DNA of 64,000 nucleotides, taken from positions 2,179,501-2,243,500 of the forward strand of contig NZ_CP094975.1 of assembly GCF_023509015.1 (NCBI RefSeq). The letters are read 5' to 3'. Both the position numbers and the translations under genes were made by a program. The notes beneath the pieces were generated by a model. The model saw only the letters and a program-made list of their open reading frames with translations, ran no database searches and was not told the origin of the DNA. Positions 25,902-34,850 of this stretch are shown here, one piece after another. Source of the DNA: Pseudomonas abieticivorans. GTDB taxonomy: Bacteria; Pseudomonadota; Gammaproteobacteria; Pseudomonadales; Pseudomonadaceae. The stretch's first letter is position 1. Each line of letters starts with the position of its first letter.

Positions 25902-27356
25902 TTAGCTCGGTCGATAAACGCGCACATTGGCATGCCCCTCACTGAGCAAATGGTGGGCATGCAGGCGACTCATCACGCCTTTGTCGCAATACAGCAGGTA
26001 CTGGCGAGTAGGGTCCAGTTCCTTGAAACGGCTGTTCAGTGCATAAAACGGCAGGGCCTTGACCTCAATGCCGTCGAGCTCGAGTGGCTCGTCTTCCTGG
26101 GCGTCCGGGTGGCGGATATCGACAATGACCTGGCCGGCCAGCGCTTCGCTGACTTCCTCGATCTCGATATCCTGGCCCAGCTCATCGATCACATTGTCGA
26201 TCGACACCAGTTTGGCGCGTTCCAGCGCGCGCTCAAGTATGGCCATGTCGAACTGCTGTTCTTCGTAGACGACACGGTTGCGCTTGGCATTTGTGGTGGG
26301 GCTTACGGAAATCACACCACAGTATTCTGGCATGTGTTTGGCGAAGTCGGCAGTGCCGATTTCAGTCGCCTGGTCAATGATGTCCTGCTTATGGCTGGCA
26401 AGCAATGGACGCAGCACCAGCTTTTCTGTAGCAGAATCGATCACCGAGAGGTTCGGAAGCGTCTGGCTCGACACTTGCGAGATCGCCTCGCCGGTTACCA
26501 GCGCGTCGATTTGCAGACGATCGGCAATGCGGGTGGCGGCGCGCAACATCATACGCTTGAGCACGACGCCCATGTGACTGTTGTCGACCTTGCCGAGAAT
26601 TTCGCCCAGCACTTCTTCAAACGGCACGCTGACGAACAGCACGCGCTGCGAACTGCCGTACTTCTTCCAGAGGAAGTGCGCGACTTCCATCACGCCCAAT
26701 TCGTGGGCACGGCCGCCCAGGTTGAAGAAGCAGAAATGGGTCATCAGGCCGCGACGCATCATCTGGTAGGCGGCCACGGTGGAGTCGAAACCACCGGACA
26801 TCAGCACCAGGGTCTGCTCCAAGGCGCCCAGCGGGTAACCGCCGATGCCTTCGTGCTGACCATGGATTACATAGAGGCGCTGGTCGCGGATTTCAATGCG
26901 CACCTTCACCTGCGGCTGCTTGAGGTCGATACCGGCGGCGCCACACTGCTGACGCAATTGGCTGCCAACATACCGATCCACGTCCATGGAGGTGAAGGTG
27001 TGACGGCCGGCGCGCTTGCAGCGCACCGAAAAGATCTTGCCGGCCAGCAGCGGCCCGAAATGCTCTTTGCATTTGGCAACGATATCGTCGAAGTCGCCCA
27101 GCGGGTACTCGTCCACTTGCAGGAAGTGGGTAATACCCGGCGTGCAGCTCAGGCGCTCGGTCATCTCGTGCAGCACTTTCGGGTCGGCGATTTTGGTCGT
27201 GACCGTGAGGTTGTCCCACACGCCGTCGACCACCAGCGCAGGGTCCAGGTCGCGGAGCACTGTGCGGATGTTCTTGGCGAGCTGGCGGATGAAGCGCTTG
27301 CGCACCGGCCGGCTCTTGATGGTGATCTCTGGAAAGACTTTTACGATTAGTTTCAT
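25902..27356 (-). CDS. thiI: tRNA 4-thiouridine synthase ThiI (with rhodanese domain)
   Basis: The 484-residue enzyme makes 4-thiouridine at tRNA position 8 and also supplies sulfur for thiamine. Order: ferredoxin-like and THUMP domains (about 1-165), the PP-loop ATP pyrophosphatase motif SGGFDSTVA (about 185), a catalytic-Cys region near [11 protein letters not shown], and a C-terminal rhodanese domain with YCDKGVMS, where the persulfide Cys is residue 457. ATG 27356 ([11 protein letters not shown]) is the conserved start; the 21-codon upstream extension is not. It is divergent from glnA across a 330-bp region. Confidence 0.97.
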   Translation of the reverse strand: MKLIVKVFPEITIKSRPVRKRFIRQLAKNIRTVLRDLDPALVVDGVWDNLTVTTKIADPKVLHEMTERLSCTPGITHFLQVDEYPLGDFDDIVAKCKEHFGPLLAGKIFSVRCKRAGRHTFTSMDVDRYVGSQLRQQCGAAGIDLKQPQVKVRIEIRDQRLYVIHGQHEGIGGYPLGALEQTLVLMSGGFDSTVAAYQMMRRGLMTHFCFFNLGGRAHELGVMEVAHFLWKKYGSSQRVLFVSVPFEEVLGEILGKVDNSHMGVVLKRMMLRAATRIADRLQIDALVTGEAISQVSSQTLPNLSVIDSATEKLVLRPLLASHKQDIIDQATEIGTADFAKHMPEYCGVISVSPTTNAKRNRVVYEEQQFDMAILERALERAKLVSIDNVIDELGQDIEIEEVSEALAGQVIVDIRHPDAQEDEPLELDGIEVKALPFYALNSRFKELDPTRQYLLYCDKGVMSRLHAHHLLSEGHANVRVYRPS

Positions 27357-27483
27357 GAAAACTGCGCGCGAGATGCCAGCTAAAAAAGAGGGGGGCGGAT
27401 TATAGCGGAAATTGCTCAAGGTTTGACCAGTTATCGTACAGAAGGTTTTCAGCGCACTAAAAAAGGTCGTTTTGATTTAAACG

Positions 27484-27500
27484 TGCGTCACTATGGTGCG
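27484..27500 (+). promoter_or_regulatory. possible NtrC-binding site upstream of glnA
   Basis: TGCGTCACTATGGTGCG resembles the NtrC enhancer TGCACC-N5-GGTGCA with a good right half. It lies about 73 bp upstream of the -24 element. Only one plausible site was seen. Confidence 0.45.
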
Positions 27501-27572
27501 TCAAATCGCCGCAAAACCTTTAAATAAGCCCTGAACGCCTGTGTTTGGGGCAAAAAACCCATATGAGGGCAC

Positions 27573-27588
27573 TGGCATGCAAATTGCT
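27573..27588 (+). promoter_or_regulatory. sigma-54 promoter of glnA
   Basis: TGGCATGCAAATTGCT has GG-N10-GC spacing, a strong -24/-12 match. It leaves a leader of about 90 nt before the glnA start, with a GGAGG site at 27678. Confidence 0.85.
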
Positions 27589-27686
27589 CCCTTGTGAGGC
27601 AGGTTGCCTTGGCAGAGTATCTGCGCCGGCATCACCCAAATTGAAGGGCTCTCCACTATCAAGCCCTAATCCACCCGGAGGACACC

Positions 27687-29093
27687 ATGTCGAAGTCGGT
27701 TCAACTCATCAAAGATCATGACGTTAAATGGATTGATCTGCGCTTCACGGACACCAAAGGCACCCAGCACCATGTGACCATGCCTGCTCGCGATGCGCTG
27801 GAAGACGACTTCTTTGAAGTCGGCAAAATGTTCGACGGTTCCTCCATCTCTGGCTGGAAAGGCATCGAAGCCTCCGACATGATCCTGCTGCCAGACGACG
27901 AAACCGCCGTGCTGGACCCGTTCACCGAAGAGCCGACGCTGATCCTGATCTGCGACATCATCGAACCTTCGACCATGCAAGGTTACGATCGCGACCCACG
28001 CGCCATCGCTCACCGCGCCGAGGAATACCTGAAGTCCACCGGTATCGGTGACACTGTGTTCGCAGGCCCAGAGCCAGAATTCTTCATCTTCGACGAAGTG
28101 AAGTTCAAGTCCGACATCTCCGGCTCCATGTTCAAAATCTACTCTGAACAAGGTTCGTGGATGTCCGACCAGGACATCGAAGGCGGCAACAAAGGCCACC
28201 GTCCAGGCATCAAAGGTGGTTACTTCCCAGTTCCGCCGTTCGACCACGACCACGAAATCCGCACCGCAATGTGCAACGCCCTGGAAGAAATGGGCCAGAC
28301 CGTGGAAGTTCACCACCACGAAGTGGCGACCGCTGGCCAGAACGAAATCGGCGTGAAATTCAACACGCTGGTTAAAAAGGCTGACGAAGTTCAGACCCTG
28401 AAATACGTCGTACACAACGTTGCCGACGCCTACGGCCGCACCGCTACCTTCATGCCTAAGCCACTGTACGGCGATAACGGTTCGGGTATGCACGTTCACA
28501 TGTCCATCTCCAAAGATGGCAAGAACACCTTCGCTGGCGAAGGCTATGCCGGCCTGTCCGACACCGCCCTGTACTTCATCGGCGGTATCATCAAGCACGG
28601 TAAGGCCCTGAACGGCTTCACCAACCCGGCCACCAACTCCTACAAGCGTCTGGTGCCAGGCTTCGAAGCTCCGGTCATGCTGGCCTACTCGGCTCGCAAC
28701 CGTTCCGCCTCGATCCGTATTCCTTACGTCAACAGCCCTAAAGGCCGTCGTATCGAAGCACGCTTCCCGGATCCAGCAGCCAACCCGTACCTGGCATTCG
28801 CTGCTCTGTTGATGGCTGGCCTGGACGGCATCCAGAACAAGATCCACCCTGGCGACGCAGCTGACAAAAACCTGTATGACCTGCCGCCTGAAGAGGCCAA
28901 AGAGATCCCACAAGTTTGCGGCAGCCTGAAAGAAGCCCTGGAAGAGCTGGACAAAGGTCGTGCGTTCCTGACCAAAGGCGGCGTTTTCAGCGACGACTTC
29001 ATCGACGCTTACATCGCCCTGAAAAGCGAAGAAGAAATCAAGGTTCGTACCTTCGTACACCCACTGGAATACGAGCTGTACTACAGCTGCTAA
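27687..29093 (+). CDS. glnA: glutamine synthetase, type I
   Basis: The 468-residue, dodecameric enzyme condenses glutamate and ammonia to glutamine. It begins [22 protein letters not shown] and has FDGSSISGW, the ATP-binding [16 protein letters not shown] and the adenylylation loop LYDLPPEE with Tyr397, which is the site modified by GlnE. Sequence and length match proteobacterial GlnA exactly. A sigma-54 promoter and a candidate NtrC site lie upstream, and a strong terminator lies 14 bp after the stop. The gene is close to ntrBC but separated by three others, as in other pseudomonads. Confidence 0.98.
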   Translation: MSKSVQLIKDHDVKWIDLRFTDTKGTQHHVTMPARDALEDDFFEVGKMFDGSSISGWKGIEASDMILLPDDETAVLDPFTEEPTLILICDIIEPSTMQGYDRDPRAIAHRAEEYLKSTGIGDTVFAGPEPEFFIFDEVKFKSDISGSMFKIYSEQGSWMSDQDIEGGNKGHRPGIKGGYFPVPPFDHDHEIRTAMCNALEEMGQTVEVHHHEVATAGQNEIGVKFNTLVKKADEVQTLKYVVHNVADAYGRTATFMPKPLYGDNGSGMHVHMSISKDGKNTFAGEGYAGLSDTALYFIGGIIKHGKALNGFTNPATNSYKRLVPGFEAPVMLAYSARNRSASIRIPYVNSPKGRRIEARFPDPAANPYLAFAALLMAGLDGIQNKIHPGDAADKNLYDLPPEEAKEIPQVCGSLKEALEELDKGRAFLTKGGVFSDDFIDAYIALKSEEEIKVRTFVHPLEYELYYSC

Positions 29094-29106
29094 TCCCGTG
29101 ATGTGA

Positions 29107-29135
29107 AAAAGGCCTCCCTTGGGAGGCCTTTTTTA
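29107..29135 (+). terminator. intrinsic terminator of glnA
   Basis: AAGGCCTCCC-TT-GGGAGGCCTT is a perfect 10-bp stem followed by a T-run on the plus strand. Confidence 0.93.
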
Positions 29136-29213
29136 TGCCTGTTAGAATGCTAGCGCCTGGTTCGCGGATGAACCGGGGTGCCGTCGATACCCCATAAAAA
29201 CAATGGAAACTTT

Positions 29214-29759
29214 ATGCACAAAATCCTACTGCTGATCACCGCCACCTTGCTCGCCACCCCCGCCTTCGCCGCCCCACCGGCCAGCCTCACGCCGCTGCTG
29301 GCCAGCGTCCAGGAACGTTTGGCCATCGCCGACCAGGTCGCCTTGAGCAAATGGGACAGCCACAAGGCCGTGGAAGACCGCCCGCGGGAAAAAGACGTGA
29401 TCAACGGCGCCATTGCCTTGGCCCCCACCTACAAGCTTGAACCCGGCGCGGTGGAGCAATTCTTCTCGGCGCAGATCGAGGCCAACAAGCTGGTGCAATA
29501 CGCCCACCTGTCCGACTGGCACCTGCAAGGCAAGGCCCCCGACAGCCCGCGCCCCGACCTGGTAGGGCAGATCCGCCCACGCCTGGACGAGCTGCAGAAA
29601 CACTTGCTGCAACAGCTTGCGGACTTCAGCCCCTACCGCCAAGACCCGCAATGCCCGCAGTGGCTGGCCCAAGCCAACAAGGCCGCAGCCAAGGACGCGT
29701 TGCACCACCTGGCCCTGGTACGCGCCACCGCCGAGCTGTGCGTGTATCCAAACCGATAA
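29214..29759 (+). CDS. aroQ: secreted (periplasmic) chorismate mutase, AroQ-gamma type
   Basis: The 181-residue precursor has a signal peptide ending at AFA-APPA, then an all-helical AroQ domain. Key stretches are RLAIADQVALSKWDSHKAVEDRPREKDVI, holding the Arg, Lys and Asp/Glu active-site positions, and VEQFFSAQIEANKLVQY with the Glu/Gln pair. The two C-terminal Cys residues (DPQCPQW and ELCVYPN) probably form the disulfide seen in exported mutases. It converts chorismate to prephenate outside the cytoplasm; the physiological purpose is unclear. ATG 29214 is preferred over the earlier in-frame ATG because the signal peptide starts there. Confidence 0.9.
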   Translation: MHKILLLITATLLATPAFAAPPASLTPLLASVQERLAIADQVALSKWDSHKAVEDRPREKDVINGAIALAPTYKLEPGAVEQFFSAQIEANKLVQYAHLSDWHLQGKAPDSPRPDLVGQIRPRLDELQKHLLQQLADFSPYRQDPQCPQWLAQANKAAAKDALHHLALVRATAELCVYPNR

Positions 29760-29850
29760 ACCCAAGGGCATGAAACTGCTCTATGCTGGCAGCCAGGGCC
29801 AAGCGCGGTATCAGGCCCTGGTTCTCGCTCAATGGCCAAGGGAAGCCTTC

Positions 29851-30363
29851 ATGCGTTCATGCCTTGTCTGCCTGTTGTTGCTGGTATCACTGCCAGCCTT
29901 CGCGCAGATCTACAAATACACCGACGCTGATGGCAACACCGCCTACTCCAACGAGCCGCCCAATGGCACCGCCAGCGAGACGGTCGAACTGCCGCCACTC
30001 AACAGTGTGCAGCCACAGCCGCAAACCTTGCCCCAAGCCCACGTCCCCAGAAACAAGGGCGTGGCGGCGCCGGCCTACGACACCCTGCAGTTGACCGACA
30101 TCCCGACCGCAGAAGCCCTGCGCGCCAACAACGGCACCTTTACCGTTGGGGTCGACCTTGCGCCACGCCTGCAACCTGGGCACGTGCTGCGCCTGCAACT
30201 CGATGGCAAGCCTTACGGGCAACCCAGCAACGTGCCGCGCCTGCAATTGGTCAACGTCGACCGGGGCGAGCACAGCCTGGCGGTGCAGGTGTTGAGCAAC
30301 GGTGAACTGGTGCAGCAAAGCCCGACGGTGACCTTCACCGTTCAGCGAGTGCACGTACCTTGA
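29851..30363 (+). CDS. DUF4124 domain-containing exported protein (copy 1)
   Basis: The 170-residue precursor has a cleavable signal peptide (PAFA-QIYKY) and an N-terminal DUF4124 motif, QIYKYTDADGNTAYSNEPPNG, followed by a Pro/Gln-rich linker and an Ig-like domain with LQPGHVLRLQLDGKP and NVDRGEHSLAVQVL. It is periplasmic by prediction and its function is unknown. GGGAAG precedes ATG 29851. It overlaps the next gene and is a clear paralogue of it. In pseudomonads this pair lies upstream of ntrB. Confidence 0.88.
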   Translation: MRSCLVCLLLLVSLPAFAQIYKYTDADGNTAYSNEPPNGTASETVELPPLNSVQPQPQTLPQAHVPRNKGVAAPAYDTLQLTDIPTAEALRANNGTFTVGVDLAPRLQPGHVLRLQLDGKPYGQPSNVPRLQLVNVDRGEHSLAVQVLSNGELVQQSPTVTFTVQRVHVP

Positions 30364-30977
30364 CCCGCCTATTGCTGGCCGCCTGCATCACCTGGCTGTC
30401 GCTGAGCCTGCCCGCCAATGGCGCCGAGGTATTCACTTACGTGGACGCCAACGGCAATCGGGTATTCACCGACCAGCCCCACAGCAACGCCAAAAAAGTG
30501 CAGATCGCCGAAAGCAACAGCATGAGCCCGGCCCAGTTGCCGCAAAAGGTGCTGCCAAAGCCGAAAAGAAAGCCGGTCACCCTGCCATTGCAGCATTACC
30601 AGATGCTACGCATCCTGATTCCGGAACCGGATGCCACGGTGCAAGCCATGAGCGGCGACTTTATCGTCACTGTCACCAGCGACCCCGGCCTGCAGCCCGG
30701 CCATGGCTACCGCTTGCTGCTCGATGGCAACGTGGTCGCCGGCCCTGGCGTGAGCCCGGTGTTCCAACTGAAAAATGTAGATCGCGGCCGCCACCAGCTG
30801 TCTGCCGAGATTATCGATGCACAAGAGAACGTCATCGAGCGGACCCCGCCGCAACCCTTCCAAATGCAACGCACCTCCCTTGCCCAGAAGCGCAAGGCCC
30901 GCCCCTGCAAAACCGCAGACTACGGTGTGCGCCCCGAATGCCCGATCGCGGACAAGCCAGCGGACGCAGACGAGTAA
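30360..30977 (+). CDS. DUF4124 domain-containing exported protein (copy 2)
   Basis: The 205-residue precursor starts with TTG at 30360, overlapping the previous stop as TTGA. It has a signal peptide (LSLPANGA-EVF), a DUF4124 motif VFTYVDANGNRVFTDQPHSNAKK and an Ig-like domain, LQPGHGYRLLLDGN and LKNVDRGRHQLSAEI, which aligns with copy 1. The C-terminal tail is basic with two Cys residues. It arose by tandem duplication with copy 1 and is almost certainly co-translated with it. Function is unknown. Confidence 0.85.
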   Translation: MTRLLLAACITWLSLSLPANGAEVFTYVDANGNRVFTDQPHSNAKKVQIAESNSMSPAQLPQKVLPKPKRKPVTLPLQHYQMLRILIPEPDATVQAMSGDFIVTVTSDPGLQPGHGYRLLLDGNVVAGPGVSPVFQLKNVDRGRHQLSAEIIDAQENVIERTPPQPFQMQRTSLAQKRKARPCKTADYGVRPECPIADKPADADE

Positions 30978-31152
30978 GGCCCCCTTCCCGAGCGTCGGCA
31001 CAGACGCTACGCTTCATATTGGTGCGCAAAAGCACTCAGGCAAAGGCTTTCATCCCCATTTTGGGTCAATTCTGGTATCGACGACTGCTAGCCGGTCACT
31101 AAATGAGCAGAGAAAGCGCTATTTTTCGAGGCGACCGCTTCTTTTCGGAGCC

Positions 31153-31169
31153 TTGGTTTGGTTCTTGCA
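31153..31169 (+). promoter_or_regulatory. sigma-54 promoter of ntrBC
   Basis: TTGGTTTGGTTCTTGCA has GG-N10-GC spacing about 85 bp upstream of ntrB. The rest of the 277-bp intergenic region (30978-31254) shows no gene; a GTGC-N6-GCAC dyad at about 31021 could be a regulator site. Confidence 0.65.
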
Positions 31170-31254
31170 GTTTATGTTGTATCCGCAGATTACTCGCGCA
31201 CCGCCCAGTTCATGGAATGAGCGGCCATGTGCCAAAAGAGGTCAACGACAGCTA

Positions 31255-32340
31255 ATGACCATAAGTGATGCCCTGCACCGACTGTTACTGGACAACCTGA
31301 CCACTGCCACCATTCTGCTCAATGCCGAACTGCGCCTGGAGTACATGAACCCGGCCGCCGAGATGCTGCTGGCGATCAGCGGCCAACGCAGCCATGGGCA
31401 GTTCATCAGTGAGTTGTTCACCGAATCGGCAGAAGCCTTGAACTCGCTGCGCCAGGCAGTGGAGCAGGCCCATCCCTTCACCAAGCGCGAAGCGATGCTG
31501 ACGGCCCTGACCGGGCAGACCCTGACCGTCGACTACGCCGTGACGCCTATCCTCAGCAATGGCAACACCTTGCTGCTGTTGGAAGTGCACCCGCGTGACC
31601 GCTTGCTGCGCATCACCAAGGAAGAGGCCCAACTGTCCAAGCAGGAAACCACCAAGATGCTGGTGCGTGGCCTGGCGCACGAGATCAAGAACCCCCTGGG
31701 TGGCATCCGCGGCGCCGCGCAGTTACTGGCCCGTGAACTGCCCGAGGAAAATCTCAAGGACTACACTAACGTCATCATCGAAGAGGCCGACCGCCTGCGC
31801 AACCTGGTCGACCGCATGCTGGGCTCCAACAAGCTGCCGTCGTTGGCCATGACCAATATCCACGAAGTATTGGAGCGCGTCTGCCAACTGGTCGAGGCTG
31901 AAAGCCAAGGCTGCATCACTTTGGTGCGCGACTACGATCCGAGCATCCCGGACGTGTTGATTGATCGCGAGCAGATGATCCAGGCCGTGCTGAACATCGT
32001 GCGCAACGCGATGCAGGCCATCAGCGGCCAGAACGAGCTGCGCCTGGGCCGCATCAGTTTGCGCTCGCGGGCCATGCGCCAGTTCACCATCGGCCACGTG
32101 CGCCACCGCCTGGTGACCAAGATCGAAATTATCGACAACGGCCCGGGCATACCGGCCGAACTACAAGAAACAATTTTTTATCCAATGGTCAGTGGTCGCC
32201 CCGACGGCACCGGGTTGGGCCTGGCCATTACCCAGAACATCATCAGTCAGCACCAGGGCCTGATCGAGTGTGAAAGCCACCCCGGCCACACCACGTTCTC
32301 GATCTTCCTTCCGCTGGAACAAGGAGCCGCTTCGCCATGA
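31255..32340 (+). CDS. ntrB: nitrogen sensor histidine kinase NtrB
   Basis: The 361-residue cytoplasmic kinase/phosphatase reads nitrogen status through PII and phosphorylates NtrC. It has an N-terminal PAS domain (about 8-115), the H-box GLAHEIKNPLGGIRGA with phospho-acceptor His142, and N, G1 and G2 boxes (NIVRNAMQAI, DNGPGIP, GTGLGLAI). ATG 31255 gives the usual pseudomonad NtrB length; the much longer open frame upstream is not coding. It overlaps ntrC by ATGA. Confidence 0.97.
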   Translation: MTISDALHRLLLDNLTTATILLNAELRLEYMNPAAEMLLAISGQRSHGQFISELFTESAEALNSLRQAVEQAHPFTKREAMLTALTGQTLTVDYAVTPILSNGNTLLLLEVHPRDRLLRITKEEAQLSKQETTKMLVRGLAHEIKNPLGGIRGAAQLLARELPEENLKDYTNVIIEEADRLRNLVDRMLGSNKLPSLAMTNIHEVLERVCQLVEAESQGCITLVRDYDPSIPDVLIDREQMIQAVLNIVRNAMQAISGQNELRLGRISLRSRAMRQFTIGHVRHRLVTKIEIIDNGPGIPAELQETIFYPMVSGRPDGTGLGLAITQNIISQHQGLIECESHPGHTTFSIFLPLEQGAASP

Positions 32341-33773
32341 GCCGTAGTGAAACTGTCTGGATCGTCGATGACGACCGTTCCATCCGTTGGGTCCTGGAAA
32401 AAGCCTTGCAACAGGAAGGCATGACCACCCAAAGCTTCGACAGTGCCGATGGCGTCATGAGCCGCCTGGCCCGCCAGCAACCTGACGTAATCATTTCCGA
32501 CATCCGCATGCCCGGTGCAAGCGGCCTGGACCTGCTGGCGCGTATTCGCGAACAGCACCCACGCCTGCCAGTGATCATCATGACCGCGCATTCGGATTTG
32601 GACAGCGCGGTGGCCTCCTACCAAGGCGGGGCCTTCGAGTACTTGCCCAAGCCGTTTGACGTGGATGAGGCGGTGTCGCTGGTCAAGCGCGCCAACCAGC
32701 ACGCCCAGGAACAGCAAGGCATGGCCGAAGTGCCGGCCCTGACCCGCACGCCGGAAATCATCGGTGAAGCCCCGGCCATGCAGGAAGTGTTTCGCGCGAT
32801 CGGTCGCCTGAGCCACTCCAACATCACCGTGCTGATCAACGGCGAGTCGGGTACCGGCAAAGAACTGGTTGCCCACGCCCTGCACCGCCACAGCCCACGG
32901 GCCGCTTCGCCGTTCATCGCCCTGAACATGGCAGCGATCCCAAAGGACCTGATGGAGTCGGAGCTGTTCGGCCATGAAAAAGGCGCCTTCACGGGCGCGG
33001 CCAACCTGCGTCGCGGCCGCTTCGAGCAAGCCGACGGCGGCACCCTGTTCCTCGACGAAATCGGCGACATGCCGGCCGACACCCAGACCCGCCTGTTGCG
33101 CGTGCTGGCTGACGGCGAGTTCTACCGAGTGGGCGGCCATACCCCGGTCAAGGTGGACGTGCGCATCATCGCCGCCACCCACCAGAACCTGGAAACCTTG
33201 GTACATGCCGGCAAGTTCCGCGAGGACTTGTTCCACCGCCTGAACGTGATCCGCATTCATATCCCGCGCCTGTCGGATCGTCGCGAAGACATCCCGACCC
33301 TGGCCAAGCACTTCCTCAGCCGCGCCGCGCAAGAACTGGCGGTCGAACCCAAGCTGCTGAAAACCGAAACCGAGGAGTACCTGAAAAACCTGCCGTGGCC
33401 AGGCAACGTGCGCCAGTTGGAAAACACCTGCCGCTGGATCACCGTGATGGCGTCGGGTCGTGAAGTGCACATCGGCGACCTGCCACCCGAGCTGTTGAGC
33501 CTGCCGCAGGATTCGGCACCGGTCACCAACTGGGAGCAGGCCCTGCGCCAATGGGCCGACCAGGCCCTGGCACGCGGCCAGTCCAGCCTGCTGGACAGCG
33601 CCGTGCCGAGCTTCGAGCGGATCATGATCGAAACCGCCCTGAAACACACCGCTGGCCGCCGCCGCGATGCCGCCGTGCTGCTGGGCTGGGGCCGCAACAC
33701 CTTGACCCGCAAAATCAAGGAGCTAGGCATGAAGGTCGACGGCGGGGATGACGACGAAGGCGACGACGCCTAA
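32337..33773 (+). CDS. ntrC: nitrogen regulator NtrC, sigma-54 activator
   Basis: The 478-residue response regulator and enhancer-binding protein has a receiver domain with phospho-acceptor Asp55 in VIISDIRMPG, a central AAA+ domain (Walker A GESGTGKE, GAFTGA loop present as KGAFTGAANLRRG, Walker B GGTLFLDEIGD) and a Fis-type helix-turn-helix C-terminus (AAVLLGWGRNTLTRKIKELGM). The intact GAFTGA loop means it can activate sigma-54. Likely targets in this window are glnA, its own operon, nrsZ, gabP and possibly the hut units. The C-terminal tail is acidic (DGGDDDEGDDA). Confidence 0.98.
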   Translation: MSRSETVWIVDDDRSIRWVLEKALQQEGMTTQSFDSADGVMSRLARQQPDVIISDIRMPGASGLDLLARIREQHPRLPVIIMTAHSDLDSAVASYQGGAFEYLPKPFDVDEAVSLVKRANQHAQEQQGMAEVPALTRTPEIIGEAPAMQEVFRAIGRLSHSNITVLINGESGTGKELVAHALHRHSPRAASPFIALNMAAIPKDLMESELFGHEKGAFTGAANLRRGRFEQADGGTLFLDEIGDMPADTQTRLLRVLADGEFYRVGGHTPVKVDVRIIAATHQNLETLVHAGKFREDLFHRLNVIRIHIPRLSDRREDIPTLAKHFLSRAAQELAVEPKLLKTETEEYLKNLPWPGNVRQLENTCRWITVMASGREVHIGDLPPELLSLPQDSAPVTNWEQALRQWADQALARGQSSLLDSAVPSFERIMIETALKHTAGRRRDAAVLLGWGRNTLTRKIKELGMKVDGGDDDEGDDA

Positions 33774-33786
33774 TCCCCTCTGTAGC

Positions 33787-33831
33787 AAAAAACGCCGCGG
33801 CGCCCCAGGGCCTACCGCGGCGTTTTTTTTT
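33787..33831 (+). terminator. intrinsic terminator of ntrBC
   Basis: AAAACGCCGCGG and CCGCGGCGTTTT form the stem, followed by nine T residues on the plus strand. The REPIN array begins immediately after. Confidence 0.9.
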
Positions 33832-34450
33832 GCGGGTTTATCCGCGGAGAACGCGCCGCGGTGTACCTGATGTTGCGCGGCGCTCTTTTCGCGGATGAAT
33901 CCGCTCCTACAGGGACACGGGAATGTCTGTAGGAGCGGATTTATCCGCGAAGAACGCACTGCGGTGTACCTGATGCTATGCGTCGCTCTTTTCGCGGATG
34001 AATCCGCTCCTACAGGGACACGGGAATGTCTGTAGGAGCGGATTTATCCGCGAAGAACGCGCCGCGGTGTACCTGATGTTATGCGTCGCTCTTTTCGCGG
34101 ATGAATCCGCTACAGGGACACGGGAATGTCTGTAGGATTTATCCGCGAAGAACGCGCTGCGGTGTACCTGATGTTATGCGGCGCTCTTTTCGCGGATGAA
34201 TCCGCTCCTACAGGGACACGGGAATGTCTGTAGGAGCGGATTTATCCGCGAAGAACGCGCTGCGGTGTACCTGATGTTATGCGTCGCTCTTTTCGCGGAT
34301 TAATCCGCTCCTACAGGGACACGGGAATGTCTGTAGGAGCGGATTTATCCGCGAAGAACGCGCCGCGGTGTACCTGATGTTATGCATCGCTCTTTTCGCG
34401 GATGAATCCGCTCCTACAGGGACACGGGAATCCGCTCCTACCGCGTGCAC
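33832..34450. repeat. tandem array of six REPIN units
   Basis: A unit of about 103 bp recurs head to tail. Each contains GTAGGAGCGGATTTATCCGC, a GAAGAACGC...GGTGTACCTGATG spacer, the inverse TTTTCGCGGATGAATCCGC and CTACAGGGACACGGGAATGT. Unit boundaries (GTCTGTAGG) fall at 33925, 34028, 34128, 34226 and 34329, with a first unit missing its left end and a short seventh fragment at 34432. Two units carry small deletions (3 and 5 bp). Open frames across it are not genes. The run occupies the whole gap between the ntrC terminator and the nrsZ upstream region. Confidence 0.95.
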
Positions 34451-34467
34451 TGGACCATTCGGGTGCA
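34446..34467 (+). promoter_or_regulatory. candidate NtrC enhancer of nrsZ
   Basis: TGCAC and GTGCA half-sites face each other 12 nt apart (GTGCAC at 34445-34450 and GGTGCACC at 34462-34469). Spacing is longer than the classical NtrC site, but position about 135 bp upstream of a sigma-54 promoter fits an enhancer. Confidence 0.4.
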
Positions 34468-34600
34468 CCGCTAAAAGGCGTGCTGAAACGATTTTACCCT
34501 CACTTGGCACGCTTCTATTTTTTGTACAAATCCACTGCAAGCCCCGTAGACCGGGCATTACAGAGAAAAAACGAACGCCGAGTGGCCATCTTTATAAAAC

Positions 34601-34616
34601 TGGCACGCGCCCTGCA
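34601..34616 (+). promoter_or_regulatory. sigma-54 promoter of nrsZ
   Basis: TGGCACGCGCCCTGCA is the closest match in the window to the consensus TGGCACG-N4-TTGC, with GG-N10-GC spacing. Transcription should start near 34627. Confidence 0.85.
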
Positions 34617-34626
34617 ATGTACTAAG

Positions 34627-34850
34627 CACAACCCAGTTTCGGGGACCTTGGTACAGGCAGGCCGGGGATTCCCCTCTTTACACCGGGACCGCCAGCGCAC
34701 AGCGCGGTGTGTTCCAAAACCGTTTTGGGAACCTTGGTACAGGCAGGCTGGGGCTTCCCTTCTTTACACCGAGACACCCGGCGCCCGCCGGGCATGCTCA
34801 AACCCTTTTGGGGACCTTGGTACAGGCAGGCCGGGGATTCCCTCTTTTAT
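34627..34850 (+). ncRNA. nrsZ: NrsZ-like nitrogen-regulated small RNA (three modules)
   Basis: Downstream of ntrC and before trmL, where P. aeruginosa carries NrsZ, lies a sigma-54-driven region with no credible gene. It contains three copies of a roughly 44-bp module: GGGGACCTTGGTACAGGCAG, then GCCGGGGATTCCC and CTCTTTACACC, at 34641-34684, 34727-34770 and 34810-34850. The third ends in GGGGATTCCC plus TCTTTT, a plausible terminator. NrsZ is known as an NtrC/RpoN-induced, processed sRNA built of repeated stem-loop modules that affects rhamnolipid synthesis and swarming. Exact ends are estimates. Confidence 0.8.

Noticed and set aside
24212..29060. Long antisense frames across typA, thiI and glnA
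   Set aside because: All mirror highly conserved genes on the other strand and lack ribosome-binding sites or recognisable motifs.
33832..34450. CRISPR array
   Set aside because: Units are 103 bp with both arms and spacer repeated; there are no unique spacers and no cas genes. It is a REPIN array.
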